A DNA stretch of 64,000 nucleotides from Streptomyces decoyicus (GCF_019880305.1 NZ_CP082301.1:5394001-5458000), one strand, 5' to 3'. Counted from the first letter of the stretch, positions 35,462-43,117 are shown. Notes: generated from the letters alone by a model not told the origin. Numbers and translations: made by a program.

Positions 35462-36217
35462 TCAGTACGGCGCGCCGGACAGGACTTCGACCTTGCCGGT
35501 GTCGAGCGAGTAGTAGGCGCCGATCACGGCGAGGCTGCCCTTTTTCACGAGGGGGGCCAGGGCGCCGTTGGAGCGCAGGTCGGCCGCGGTCAGGGTGACC
35601 TGGGCGCGGGCCATGCGGTCGACCGGGTCGGCGCCGCCTTGCCGGACTGTCTGCTGGTACGCCGGCCGCAGCGCCCTGGCGATCGACTCCAGGTTGCCGG
35701 GCAGCGGTTTGTCGTCACGGAGCGACTTGTACGCCGCCTCGACGGCGCCGCAACGCTGGTGCCCGAGGACCACGATGAGTGGTGTGCCACTGGTCAGGGG
35801 CCCGTACTCCACGGAACCTGTGACCACCGGGCCGACCGCCTCCCCGCCCGTGCGCATCACGTAGAGGTCGCCCAGCCCGGTGTCGAAGAGGAGTTCAGGC
35901 GGCACGCGGGAGTCGATGCACGAGAGGACCGACCCGAAGGGCTCCTGTTTCTGGGCCACGAACTCGCGCCGGTCCGGGTCACGGTCGGGATGCTGGAGGT
36001 CCCCGCTCACCCAGCGCTTGTTGCCGTCCATCAGCCGCGTGAAGGCTGCTGCGGGCGTGGTCGGCCGCGGTTGCGGTGAAGCCTGCCGCCCCAGCGGCGA
36101 AGCGCCGGCCGCCGCCGGAGCGGAGCTCGTCGACGAGCACCCCGTGAGTGCGGCCGTGGCGACGACAAGTCCGCCGGCGAGCAGAGCCCTGCGACCCGGA
36201 TGTTCCGCTCCGTCCAT
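35462..36217 (-). CDS. Exported beta-class carbonic anhydrase (lipoprotein)
   Basis: 251 residues. The N-terminus has a twin-arginine (RR at 9-10), a hydrophobic stretch 'ALLAGGLVVATAALTG' and a lipobox ending at C27 ('LTGC'), so it should be exported and lipidated, possibly by Tat. The beta-carbonic anhydrase zinc ligands are all present: C99 with D101 and R103 ('SCIDSR'), H152 and C155 ('LGHQRCGA'). It interconverts carbon dioxide and bicarbonate outside the membrane. Most beta enzymes are cytosolic, so the exported form is notable. ATG 36217 is the start. Confidence 0.9.
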   Translation of the reverse strand: MDGAEHPGRRALLAGGLVVATAALTGCSSTSSAPAAAGASPLGRQASPQPRPTTPAAAFTRLMDGNKRWVSGDLQHPDRDPDRREFVAQKQEPFGSVLSCIDSRVPPELLFDTGLGDLYVMRTGGEAVGPVVTGSVEYGPLTSGTPLIVVLGHQRCGAVEAAYKSLRDDKPLPGNLESIARALRPAYQQTVRQGGADPVDRMARAQVTLTAADLRSNGALAPLVKKGSLAVIGAYYSLDTGKVEVLSGAPY

Positions 36218-36391
36218 CGGTCGTTCCCCTCAGTCAGCTGAGACACGTGCGTATGTCCTGGCCCGGACGATTGTTCAGCGCGGTGGGGGAGCTGGACGGG
36301 AGGCGCAAGCGGGCACGGTCCGCTGTGCCACCGACGGCCCACCGAAGCGGTCCGGTCGGCTGCACGTCACCCGCACCCGCACGCGGCCGGA

Positions 36392-36466
36392 GGGACCGGG
36401 CCCGGGGTGGGCCCGGTCCCCGAATCCTCAGGCCGGGCGGGCCGGTGACGGATCGTCCGGCCTGAG
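36392..36466. terminator. Two tandem hairpins after the small secreted protein gene
   Basis: Reading the minus strand, a 10-bp stem (36427-36436 with 36457-36466) follows the stop directly, then a 12-bp stem (36392-36403 with 36409-36420). The remaining 36218-36391 shows nothing I can name apart from the carbonic anhydrase promoter region. Confidence 0.7.
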
Positions 36467-36471
36467 CGTCA

Positions 36472-36885
36472 TTACTTGCAGGCCCTGCTCGTGTCGCCGT
36501 CCTTGCAGATGGTGACCCAGGGGCCGTCCCAGTACGAGGCGGGGCCGATCGTGGCGGTGATGTCCAGCGTGCCGGGACCGCACTGCTTCTGCGGGGACTT
36601 GTGCCAGATCTGCGGGCCCCTCGGCTTGCCTATGAAACCGACACCGACCGAGATGGTGTAACAGCCCTTCGGGGCGGTGACGGTCAGCTTGCCCTTGGCC
36701 GTCACCGTGCCGCCCTCGTCCCCCCAGACGGTCGTCATCGTGCCGGAGCTGTGTGCTCCGGCGATGCTCTCGTTCCAGGGGTTGGTGTACGGGTCGGATG
36801 AGGCGGCTGCGGTGGCGGTGCTCGCGGTGGCGCCGATCATGAGTACGGCGCCGGCGGCCGCGGTGGCGGCCCTGAGCTTGCGCAT
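36472..36885 (-). CDS. Small secreted protein of unknown function
   Basis: 137 residues. A Sec signal peptide (MRKLRAATAAAGAVLMIGATASTATAA, cleavage near residue 27-29) is followed by a beta-rich domain of about 108 residues with four cysteines ('KGCYTIS', 'KQCGPG', 'TICKDG', 'RACK') that could form two disulfides. I do not recognise the family. ATG 36885 has GAAGGGA upstream. It is monocistronic. Confidence 0.72.
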   Translation of the reverse strand: MRKLRAATAAAGAVLMIGATASTATAAASSDPYTNPWNESIAGAHSSGTMTTVWGDEGGTVTAKGKLTVTAPKGCYTISVGVGFIGKPRGPQIWHKSPQKQCGPGTLDITATIGPASYWDGPWVTICKDGDTSRACK

Positions 36886-37114
36886 GTCGCAACGTCCCTT
36901 CGTGGTGGTGGTGTTGCGTTGACGACAAGACGCTATGGAGGGGGCATATCACCGCGATATCGGCGGTTGGGGCGGTGGCGGTGGCGGTGCCGACGCCGGT
37001 GGCGGTGACACGGCAGGGCCGCCTAGCCGGTGCCGGAGCCGGGCAGCAGATGTCGAAGGTCTCGGGTGAACCCGGGCGGGCGCGCCGGGGGCCGGACCCT
37101 CCCGGCGGACTCCC
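36886..37114. other. Intergenic region left of the IS element
   Basis: This 229-base stretch contains the secreted-protein promoter area, then a GGCGGT microsatellite-like run around 36960-37010, then G+C-rich sequence up to the IS target. No gene is supported; small frames here are proline-rich shadows. Confidence 0.5.
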
Positions 37115-37118
37115 CTAG

Positions 37119-37136
37119 ATGATTGAGTCCGATGTT
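37119..37136 (+). repeat. Left terminal inverted repeat of the IS element
   Basis: ATGATTGAGTCCGATGTT matches the reverse complement of 38067-38084 at 17 of 18 positions. The transposase start lies 45 bases further in. Confidence 0.88.
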
Positions 37137-37180
37137 TGTGCTGGCCGCGACCATGGCGAAGGGCGCCCGTTGGCTCGTGT

Positions 37181-38065
37181 GTGACGACAAACCTGGACGC
37201 CCTTCTGGCGGCACTGTACGTGTTCATCGACGACCATGTGGCGCCACGTCGCCGGATCGGGCGACCCCCGAAACTGACAGACGCCGAACTGCTGTGCCTC
37301 GCGGTCGCCCAGGTCCTGCTGGGCTTTCCCTCGGCCCGGCACTGGATCCGCTTCGCCCACGCCCGGCTGGGGCACCTCTTTCGCTACCTGCCTCAGCAGT
37401 CCGCCTACAACAAGCGGCTCAACGCCGCCGGACCGCTGATCAGCGACGTGATCGAGGCCCTGGCCCGGCAGGTCCCGACCTGGACCGACGACCTGCGGCT
37501 GATCGACTCCACACCGCTGCCCTGCGCGGCCTCCCGCGAGACCGTCAAACGCTCCGAACTGGCCGGGCACGCCGGCTACGGCTACTGCCGCAGCCACTCC
37601 CGCTTCTTCTGGGGATTCCGGCTCTACCTGCTGACCACCGCCGAAGGCATGCCGGTGTCGTGGTGCCTGGCGAACCCCAAGCTCGGCGAACGGGAGGTGA
37701 TGACCGCACTGCTGGCACGCGACCACCGCCTTGTCCGCTCCGGTCAGGTGATCCTCGCGGACAAGGGCTTCGCCGGGCGGGAGTTCGAGGCGTTCCTGAC
37801 CGAGCGACTGGGCGTCCATCTGGTGCGGCCGGACCGGAAGGGCGAGCCCGTCCGGCACGGCCGTCTCGCCCGTGTCCGTCAGTGGATCGAGGCCGTGTTC
37901 GACACGCTCAAAGGCCAGCTCAGCCTGGAACATCACGGCGGCAGAACCCTGCCCGGAGTGTTCGCCCGCACCGGCCAACGACTCCTCGCCCTCGCAGCAG
38001 GTGTCTGGCACAACTGGACCACCGGCGCCAAGATCAAACGATCCCTGATCGCCTTCGACCACTGA
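37181..38065 (+). CDS. IS982-family transposase
   Basis: 294 residues from GTG 37181. The family pattern is clear: 'IGRPPKLTDAELLCLAVAQVLLGF', 'QSAYNKRLNAAGPLI', 'GHAGYGYCRSHSRFFWGFRLYLLTT' and the C-terminal 'WHNWTTGAKIKRSLIAFDH'. The DDE triad candidates are D109 ('RLIDSTP'), D194 ('ILADKGF') and E237 ('QWIEAVFDTLK'). The frame is uninterrupted, so the enzyme may be active. An upstream frame begins inside the left inverted repeat and was not used. Confidence 0.9.
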   Translation: MTTNLDALLAALYVFIDDHVAPRRRIGRPPKLTDAELLCLAVAQVLLGFPSARHWIRFAHARLGHLFRYLPQQSAYNKRLNAAGPLISDVIEALARQVPTWTDDLRLIDSTPLPCAASRETVKRSELAGHAGYGYCRSHSRFFWGFRLYLLTTAEGMPVSWCLANPKLGEREVMTALLARDHRLVRSGQVILADKGFAGREFEAFLTERLGVHLVRPDRKGEPVRHGRLARVRQWIEAVFDTLKGQLSLEHHGGRTLPGVFARTGQRLLALAAGVWHNWTTGAKIKRSLIAFDH

Positions 38066-38066
38066 G

Positions 38067-38084
38067 AACATCGGACTCATTCAT
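38067..38084 (-). repeat. Right terminal inverted repeat of the IS element
   Basis: The reverse complement reads ATGAATGAGTCCGATGTT, the partner of 37119-37136 with one mismatch. Confidence 0.88.
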
Positions 38085-38834
38085 CTAGGGGGGAAAGAGC
38101 TGGAAGAGCGTGGCCGGGCGGCCCCGGTAGCGTTCGCCGCCGGAGCGCAGCATCTGCTCGATGAAGGTGCGGGCGTAGGCGTGCGGGTCCTGTCCGGTGC
38201 CGCGCAGGCCCCTGATGTACGCGCCGTGGGCCGCCAGTGAGGCGACCGCGCGGTCGATGCCGGGGCCGACCTCGGCGGCGTGCGTGGGGTACGGGGAGCC
38301 GGCCACGGCCACCCAGCGGACGCCGTTCCAGGGCGCCAGGCCCATCGCGCCGGCGAGCTCGGGGAAGATCCAGCGGTTGCCGGCGTCGCCCGCGGCGTCC
38401 AGGACGGCGCGGCCGACCACCCGGTGGTCCGGGCTGTTCCAGTGGCCGCCGTCCCAGGTGTCGTGGTGGTTGAGGGTGAGCAGGAGTTCGGGGCGGTGGC
38501 GCCGGATGGCCGCGGAGAGGTCGCGGCGCAGCTCCCGGCCGGGCTCGATGACGCCGTCGTGATGCCGGTCGAGGAACTCGACGGTGTGGACGCCGACCAG
38601 CGCGGCGCCGGCCCGCTGCTCGGCCTCGCGGAGGGTGGCGGACTCGGCCGGCGCGAGCCCGTCGATACCCGCCTCACCGCGGGTGACCAGCAGGTAGCTG
38701 ACCTCGCGCCCGGCGGCGGTCCATTCGGCGATGGCGGCCGCGGCGCCATATTCGAGGTCGTCGGGGTGGGCGACGACGGCGAGCGCCCGCTGCCAGTCCC
38801 TGGGCATGGGGGAGAGGTGGGGTTCGGCGGGCAT
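38085..38834 (-). CDS. PIG-L family deacetylase
   Basis: 249 residues of the LmbE/PIG-L zinc deacetylase family. The metal site motif is 'VVAHPDDLEYGAAAAIAEW' (H, DD), with the third ligand His in 'NSPDHRVVGRAVLDAA' and 'HHDTWDGGHW' nearby. Relatives remove N-acetyl groups from sugars (for example MshB in mycothiol synthesis); this one's substrate is unknown. ATG 38834 has AAGGGA upstream. The stop TAG is part of the duplicated IS target, so the coding sequence is intact although the DNA after it is now IS982. Confidence 0.9.
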   Translation of the reverse strand: MPAEPHLSPMPRDWQRALAVVAHPDDLEYGAAAAIAEWTAAGREVSYLLVTRGEAGIDGLAPAESATLREAEQRAGAALVGVHTVEFLDRHHDGVIEPGRELRRDLSAAIRRHRPELLLTLNHHDTWDGGHWNSPDHRVVGRAVLDAAGDAGNRWIFPELAGAMGLAPWNGVRWVAVAGSPYPTHAAEVGPGIDRAVASLAAHGAYIRGLRGTGQDPHAYARTFIEQMLRSGGERYRGRPATLFQLFPP

Positions 38835-39202
38835 GGGGTCCCTTCCTTCCCGTCCTGTTTCCGCGTCCTGCGTTTCCGAGTGCCGCGTTCTGCGGTGCCG
38901 GGTGCCGGGTGCCGGGTGCCGGGTGCCGGGTACCGCGTGCCGTCTGCCGGGCGTGGTGGCGGGCGTCGTCTTTGATCGTGCTCCCATTTCGATCGTGACA
39001 TGCATGAAGGGCGGCTACCGGGTGGAAAGAGGGGGTGGGGTGGCGCGGGGTGGGGGTGCGAGGGCCTCCGGTGCCGATCCTCGCTCGTTTACACGGGCTG
39101 AGCTGGGTTTCATCACATCAGGTGAATACCTGGCCCAAGCTTGCGGTCGGCAACGCGCGGTTGCCACGCTGTTGCTGACTGTCAAGCTGTTGGGAGGGGC
39201 AC
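38835..39202. other. Divergent intergenic region with heptamer repeats
   Basis: 368 bases between PIG-L and GntR genes. It holds the heptamer array at 38894-38935 and presumably both promoters. An in-frame upstream extension of PIG-L to 39005 exists but is low-complexity. I see nothing else that is nameable. Confidence 0.5.
38894..38935. repeat. Tandem heptamer GGTGCCG, five perfect copies plus one variant
   Basis: Five perfect copies run from 38894 to 38928, followed by GGTACCG. The array lies 60-100 bases upstream of the PIG-L start codon, in its leader. Confidence 0.85.
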
Positions 39203-39955
39203 GTGCCTTTCGGTGAGCAGCCCGCGTACCTTCGCGTCGCCGGCGACCTGCGCCAGAAGATCGTCGACGGCTTGCTGCCGCCGCACACCCGCCTTCCCTC
39301 TCAGGCGCGCATCCGTGAGGAATACGGCGTCTCGGACACCGTCGCCCTGGAGGCGCGCAAGGTCCTGATGGCCGAGGGGCTGGTCGAGGGCCGTTCGGGG
39401 TCGGGCACCTATGTGCGCGAGCAGCCCGTCCCGCGCCGTATCGCCCGCGTCGGATTCCACTCGGCGGGCGGCTGCACGCCGTTCCGGCAGGAGCAGACGG
39501 ACGAACGGGTGCGGGGCACCTGGGAGTCCCACAGCGAGCAGGAGCCGGCCGGTCCGGTGATCGCGGCCCGGCTGCGCATCCCGCAGGGCGCCAAGGTGAT
39601 GCGGACGCGCTATGTCTTCCGGGCGGAGGGGGAGCCGTCGATGCTCTCGACTTCCTGGGAGCCCTTGGAGGTGACGGGGCGGACGCCGGTGATGCTGCCG
39701 GAGGAGGGGCCGTTGGCGGGGCGCGGGGTGGTCGAGCGGATGGCGGCCATCGACGTGGTGGTGGACAACGTCGTCGAGGAGGTCGGGGCGCGGCCGGCGC
39801 TGGCGGAGGAGGCCATGACGCTGGGCGGGGTGCCGGGGCATGCGGTGCTGGTCGTTTCGCGTACGTATTACGCGGGCGGCAGGCCCGTCGAGACGGCCGA
39901 TGTGGTCACTCTCGCGGACCGCTACCGGGTCGCGTACCACCTCCCCGTGAAGTAG
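39203..39955 (+). CDS. GntR/HutC-family transcriptional regulator (UTRA domain)
   Basis: 250 residues from GTG 39203, with GGGAGGGG upstream. The winged helix is at about 5-72 ('YLRVAGDLRQKIVDGLLPPHTRLPSQARIREEYGVSDTVALEARKVLMAEGLVEGRSGSGTYV'). A UTRA ligand-binding domain follows (about 90-245: 'MRTRYVFRAEGEPSMLSTSWEPLEV', 'VLVVSRTYYAGGRPVETADVVTLADRYRVAYHLPV'). HutC-type regulators respond to small metabolites. The amino acid permease 245 bases downstream on the same strand is a possible target. Confidence 0.9.
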   Translation: MPFGEQPAYLRVAGDLRQKIVDGLLPPHTRLPSQARIREEYGVSDTVALEARKVLMAEGLVEGRSGSGTYVREQPVPRRIARVGFHSAGGCTPFRQEQTDERVRGTWESHSEQEPAGPVIAARLRIPQGAKVMRTRYVFRAEGEPSMLSTSWEPLEVTGRTPVMLPEEGPLAGRGVVERMAAIDVVVDNVVEEVGARPALAEEAMTLGGVPGHAVLVVSRTYYAGGRPVETADVVTLADRYRVAYHLPVK

Positions 39956-40200
39956 CCGGCCGGTCTCCTCCCCTCCCTCCGCGCGTGCGCCAGACGCACT
40001 GTGGACGGCCACGGTTCTCCGGAAGGCGCCCCATTTGTTCCATTTGGTCGGCAAATGGTGGCTGGATCTTGGCGTGGGAAACCTCACATAGCCTCAACTG
40101 GGCGGGATTTTCGGGCAGCTGTGGGAAGTCGACCTTCCGATTCGCTCTTACGATGGCGAAGTTTGTGCACGGCACGGGGGAAGACCAGGAGACCAAGCAC

Positions 40201-41892
40201 GTGAGCACGACGAAGACCCCGAGCGCGGAGCAGGGCTCGCACTCGAATTACCGTCGGTCCCTCGGGACCATCGCCCTGACCGCCACGGGTCTCGGGTCCA
40301 TCATCGGCTCCGGCTGGCTCTTCGGGGCCGAACGCGCCGCTGCCATCGCCGGCCCGGCCGCGATCCTCGCCTGGATCATCGGTGCGCTCGTCGCTCTCAC
40401 GATCGCGCTCACCTACACCGAGCTCGGATCGATGTTCCCGAAGGCCGGCGGCATGGTCCGCTACGGCCAGTACTCGCACGGCTCGCTCGCCGGTTACCTC
40501 GCGGCCTGGGCGAACTGGATCGCGATCGTCTCGGTCATCCCGGGTGAGGCCACCGCCTCCGTCCAGTACATGAGCTCCTGGGACTTCGGCTGGACGCATG
40601 CGCTCTACGACGGCAAGGAGCTGACCGGCACCGGCGTCGGGCTCGCCAGCGTCCTGTTGATCTTCTACTTCTTCCTCAACTGGTTCGCGATCTCGCTGTT
40701 CGCGAAGACCAACACCGCGATCACGGTCTTCAAGGTCGTCGTCCCGGTGCTGACCGCGAGCGCGCTGATGTTCGCGCACTTCGACACCAGCAACATCGTC
40801 CACCACGGCGGCTTCACGCCGAACGGCTGGAGCTCGGTCTTCACCGCCGTCGCCGTCTCCGGCATCGTCTGGGCCTACAACGGCTTCCAGTCCCCGCTGA
40901 ACATGGCCGGTGAGGCCCGTAACCCCGGCAAGTCGCTCCCGAAGGCCGTCGTCTGGTCGATCGTGATCGCGCTGGTCATCTATGTCGCGCTTCAGGTCGC
41001 GTTCCTGATGGCGGTGCCGGGCGACAAGCTCGCCGCCGGCGGCGGCTGGGCCGGTCTCGGCTTCAACTCGCCGCTCGCCGACCTCGCGGTGGCCTGGGGC
41101 CTGAACTGGCTGGCGCTGCTGCTGTACGCGGACGCCTTTGTCTCGCCGTCCGGTACGGGCATGATCTACGCGGCCACCACCTCGCGCATGATCCACGGCG
41201 TGCAGGAGAACGGCCATCTGCCCGGCATCTTCGGCAAGGTGGACAAGAAGACCGGTGTGCCGCGTCCGGCGCTGCTGCTCAACCTCGCGATCGCCTTCCT
41301 GTTCCTCGCGGTCTTCCGCGGCTGGGGCTCGCTCGCCGAGATCGTCTCGGTCGCCACGGTCATCTCGTACATCACCGGCCCGGTCGCGGTGATGTCGCTG
41401 CGCCGGCTGTCCCCGGACCTCAAGCGCCCGGTCAAGCTGCGGGCGATGCCGCTCATCGCGCCGATCGCGATGATCTTCGGCTCGCTGGTCCTGTACTGGG
41501 GCCGCTGGCCGCTCACCGGCAAGGTCATCCTGATCATGGCCGTCGGACTGCCGGTCTGGGCCTGGTACGAGATCGGCAAGCCGCTGACCCAGGGCCGCAA
41601 GCCGTGGGCCGAGCTGCGTCCGCACCTCAAGGCCGGTGCCTGGATGGTGGCGTATCTGCTGGTCATGGCCGCCGTCTCGTACATGGGCGGCAAGGACTTC
41701 GGCGGCAAGGGCTATCTGCCGGAGGGCTGGGACATCCTCGTGGTCGCGGTGATCGGCCTCGCCTTCTACTACTGGGGTGTGCGCAGCTCCTGGCGTAACC
41801 CGACGCTGCTCCAGGCCGAGGCCGAGCTCCAGGCGGCGGACGAGAACGACGCCGCGGAGACCGAAGAGGCCAAGGCGCCCGTCGGGGCCTGA
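40201..41892 (+). CDS. APC-superfamily amino acid permease
   Basis: 563 residues from GTG 40201 with AGGAG upstream. The N-terminal 'RRSLGTIALTATGLGSIIGSGWLFGAERAA' is the APC helix-1 signature with the unwound Gly motif. About 12-14 hydrophobic segments follow, and the C-terminus is a short acidic tail (DENDAAETEEA). It would import an amino acid; the substrate is not decidable by eye. The 245-base leader region from 39956 presumably carries its promoter. Confidence 0.9.
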   Translation: MSTTKTPSAEQGSHSNYRRSLGTIALTATGLGSIIGSGWLFGAERAAAIAGPAAILAWIIGALVALTIALTYTELGSMFPKAGGMVRYGQYSHGSLAGYLAAWANWIAIVSVIPGEATASVQYMSSWDFGWTHALYDGKELTGTGVGLASVLLIFYFFLNWFAISLFAKTNTAITVFKVVVPVLTASALMFAHFDTSNIVHHGGFTPNGWSSVFTAVAVSGIVWAYNGFQSPLNMAGEARNPGKSLPKAVVWSIVIALVIYVALQVAFLMAVPGDKLAAGGGWAGLGFNSPLADLAVAWGLNWLALLLYADAFVSPSGTGMIYAATTSRMIHGVQENGHLPGIFGKVDKKTGVPRPALLLNLAIAFLFLAVFRGWGSLAEIVSVATVISYITGPVAVMSLRRLSPDLKRPVKLRAMPLIAPIAMIFGSLVLYWGRWPLTGKVILIMAVGLPVWAWYEIGKPLTQGRKPWAELRPHLKAGAWMVAYLLVMAAVSYMGGKDFGGKGYLPEGWDILVVAVIGLAFYYWGVRSSWRNPTLLQAEAELQAADENDAAETEEAKAPVGA

Positions 41893-41934
41893 GCCCCCAC
41901 CGCTCCACACGTTGCCCGAGCGTCTCTCGGGCCC

Positions 41935-41987
41935 ACCGGCCACTCGCAGGCCGCGTCCGGTACGCCGGGGGCCCGCGGGTGGCCGGT
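41935..41987 (+). terminator. Possible terminator after the APC permease
   Basis: A 13-base imperfect inverted repeat (41935-41947 with 41975-41987, one mismatch) closes a long G+C-rich loop that contains further self-complementary bases. Confidence 0.5.
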
Positions 41988-42035
41988 TCGGTACCTCTTT
42001 GTGTAAATCCATATCCGCTGAGTGAAGGTCGGGCG

Positions 42036-42041
42036 TAGGGT
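42036..42041 (+). promoter_or_regulatory. -10-like TAGGGT before a 25-codon leader ORF
   Basis: TAGGGT ends 7 bases before ATG 42049, the spacing expected when transcription starts at the start codon. No Shine-Dalgarno is present. Confidence 0.4.
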
Positions 42042-42048
42042 CGGGCAT

Positions 42049-42126
42049 ATGCGGATTGCGATTTCGGCATCAGCAGACCAGGGGCGTGCGACGGCGCGCT
42101 ACGCGGCGGACGGAGGGGCGCAATGA
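42049..42126 (+). CDS. Putative 25-residue leader peptide coupled to the SPOR-like gene
   Basis: ATG 42049 opens a 25-codon frame (begins MRIAISASADQ, ends YAADGGAQ) whose TGA overlaps the next gene's ATG (ATGA). A -10-like hexamer sits 7 bases before the ATG. I know no homologue. It may serve only to deliver ribosomes to the downstream start, or it may be chance; GGAGG-like bases inside its 3' end (GGAGGGG) could also act as the next gene's ribosome site. Confidence 0.4.
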   Translation: MRIAISASADQGRATARYAADGGAQ

Positions 42127-42302
42127 CCGAGGGTGGAGCGGTGCTCCCCTGGCTCGTCATCCGCCAGGACGAAGGTGGCAACCGGTATCGCGTGGGCCGC
42201 TATGCCACCCGGGCGGAGGCGGAGCGGGTGGCCACTCGGCTCGAAACGCGGGGCCACCAGCAGCTTTATGTGGTCGAAAAGGCCGATCGGGCGACGACCT
42301 GA
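42123..42302 (+). CDS. Small SPOR-domain-like protein
   Basis: 59 residues: 'LPWLVIRQDEGGNRYRVGRYATRAEAERVATRLETRGHQQLYVVEK'. The beta-alpha-beta pattern with 'Y-R-V-G-R-Y-AT-R-AEA' and 'LY-V' is that of the short SPOR-like proteins conserved in Streptomyces. SPOR domains usually bind denuded peptidoglycan glycans, but this version has no signal peptide or membrane anchor, so its role is open. GGAGGGG lies 6 bases before ATG 42123. Confidence 0.8.
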   Translation: MTEGGAVLPWLVIRQDEGGNRYRVGRYATRAEAERVATRLETRGHQQLYVVEKADRATT

Positions 42303-42353
42303 GGGACGGCGGGCGGGAAGCGGGACGAGGGCGGGGGACGTAGGCTGCCGCGC

Positions 42354-42776
42354 ATGACGACCGTGCGCGTAGTGGTGGGCGGAGCGGTGTGCGAGCGCGG
42401 GCGGCTACTGGCCGCCCGGCGCAGCGCACCGCCCGCGCTGGCCGGCCGCTGGGAGCTGCCCGGCGGCAAGGTGGAGGACGGCGAGAGGCCCGAGCAGGCG
42501 CTGGAACGAGAGCTGCGCGAGGAGCTGGGTGTCGAGGCGGCCGCCCTGGAGCGGATTCCGGGCGAGTGGGTGCTGCGGCCCGGCTATGTCCTCCAGGTGT
42601 GGACGGCCCGGCTGGTGTCCGGGGTGCCGCGGCCCCTCCAGGACCATGACGAGCTGCGCTGGCTGCTGCCCGGCGAGGAGTCCCAGGTCGACTGGCTGGA
42701 CCAGGACCGCCCGGCGGTCGCCGAGGCGATGCGCCGGCTGGCGACGACGGCCGGGGCGCCGAGCGTGCGGCCGTAG
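42354..42776 (+). CDS. MutT/Nudix hydrolase
   Basis: 140 residues. The Nudix box is complete: 'GKVEDGERPEQALERELREELGV' (G-x5-E-x7-REUxEE pattern). The N-terminal 'MTTVRVVVGGAVCERGRLLAARRSAPPALAGRWELPG' and the length match the (deoxy)nucleoside triphosphate pyrophosphohydrolase branch that sanitises oxidised nucleotides. TAGGCT (42341-42346) ends 7 bases before the ATG with no Shine-Dalgarno, again a leaderless arrangement. Confidence 0.9.
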   Translation: MTTVRVVVGGAVCERGRLLAARRSAPPALAGRWELPGGKVEDGERPEQALERELREELGVEAAALERIPGEWVLRPGYVLQVWTARLVSGVPRPLQDHDELRWLLPGEESQVDWLDQDRPAVAEAMRRLATTAGAPSVRP

Positions 42777-42789
42777 CCGCCGCACCTGC

Positions 42790-42912
42790 CCGTATGGCGT
42801 CCGCGCCGGTCCGTATGGCGTCCGCTCCTGCCCGTACGGCGTCCGAACCTGCCCCCGGGCCGCTCGCGCCGGCCCCTACGCGGTCCACGCAGGCCCCTAC
42901 GCGGCCCGCACC
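42790..42912. repeat. 21-bp tandem repeats, three units plus two diverged units
   Basis: CCGTATGGCGTCCGC... units start at 42790, 42811 and 42832. A second 21-base type starting GGCCCCTACGCGG repeats at 42871 and 42892. The intergenic stretch 42777-43117 holds little else. The period of 21 keeps any reading frame (7 codons), and the plus frame from 42794 is open through to the ATPase gene. Confidence 0.75.
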
Positions 42913-43117
42913 GGCTGCCGGGGCCGCCATCGCGCGCCCCGTGCCCCCTGCCCGTACGGACGACTTCAGCGCACCTGCCTGCCCGCCGTCTTGGCTGCCT
43001 CGCCCCGGCGCGCCGATATGTTTCATTTGTGCCACAGTGCACCGTTGCAGGCGGTACTGCGGCAGGGATACCGGGTATGTCCAGATTGACCCCTTCGACG
43101 CAGGCAAGGCGACGGGG

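Larger units (their letters stand above)
37119..38084 (+). mobile_element. Complete IS982-family insertion sequence with 4-bp CTAG target duplication
   Basis: A 966-base element carries 18-bp terminal inverted repeats (37119-37136 and 38067-38084, one mismatch) and one intact transposase gene filling it. It is flanked by CTAG on both sides (37115-37118 and 38085-38088). Joining the flanks restores the palindromic target CCCCTAGGGG. The right-hand CTAG contains the TAG stop of the PIG-L gene. Open frame and near-perfect ends suggest a recent insertion. Confidence 0.88.

Noticed and set aside
35304..35513. 69-codon plus-strand ORF between ychF and the carbonic anhydrase gene
   Set aside because: It contains the ychF terminator hairpin and runs into the carbonic anhydrase gene; the product is low-complexity.
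36949..37227. 92-codon minus-strand ORF crossing the left IS boundary
   Set aside because: It spans host DNA and the IS end, so the frame is a by-product of the insertion, and its C-terminus is poly-proline from the GGCGGT run.
37115..38080. 321-codon minus-strand ORF inside the IS element as a second transposon gene
   Set aside because: It is the mirror of the transposase with no recognisable domain; IS982 elements carry one gene.
38894..38935. Heptamer array, and the 21-bp repeats at 42790-42912, considered as CRISPR
   Set aside because: Units are direct tandem repeats with no spacers, and no cas genes are present.
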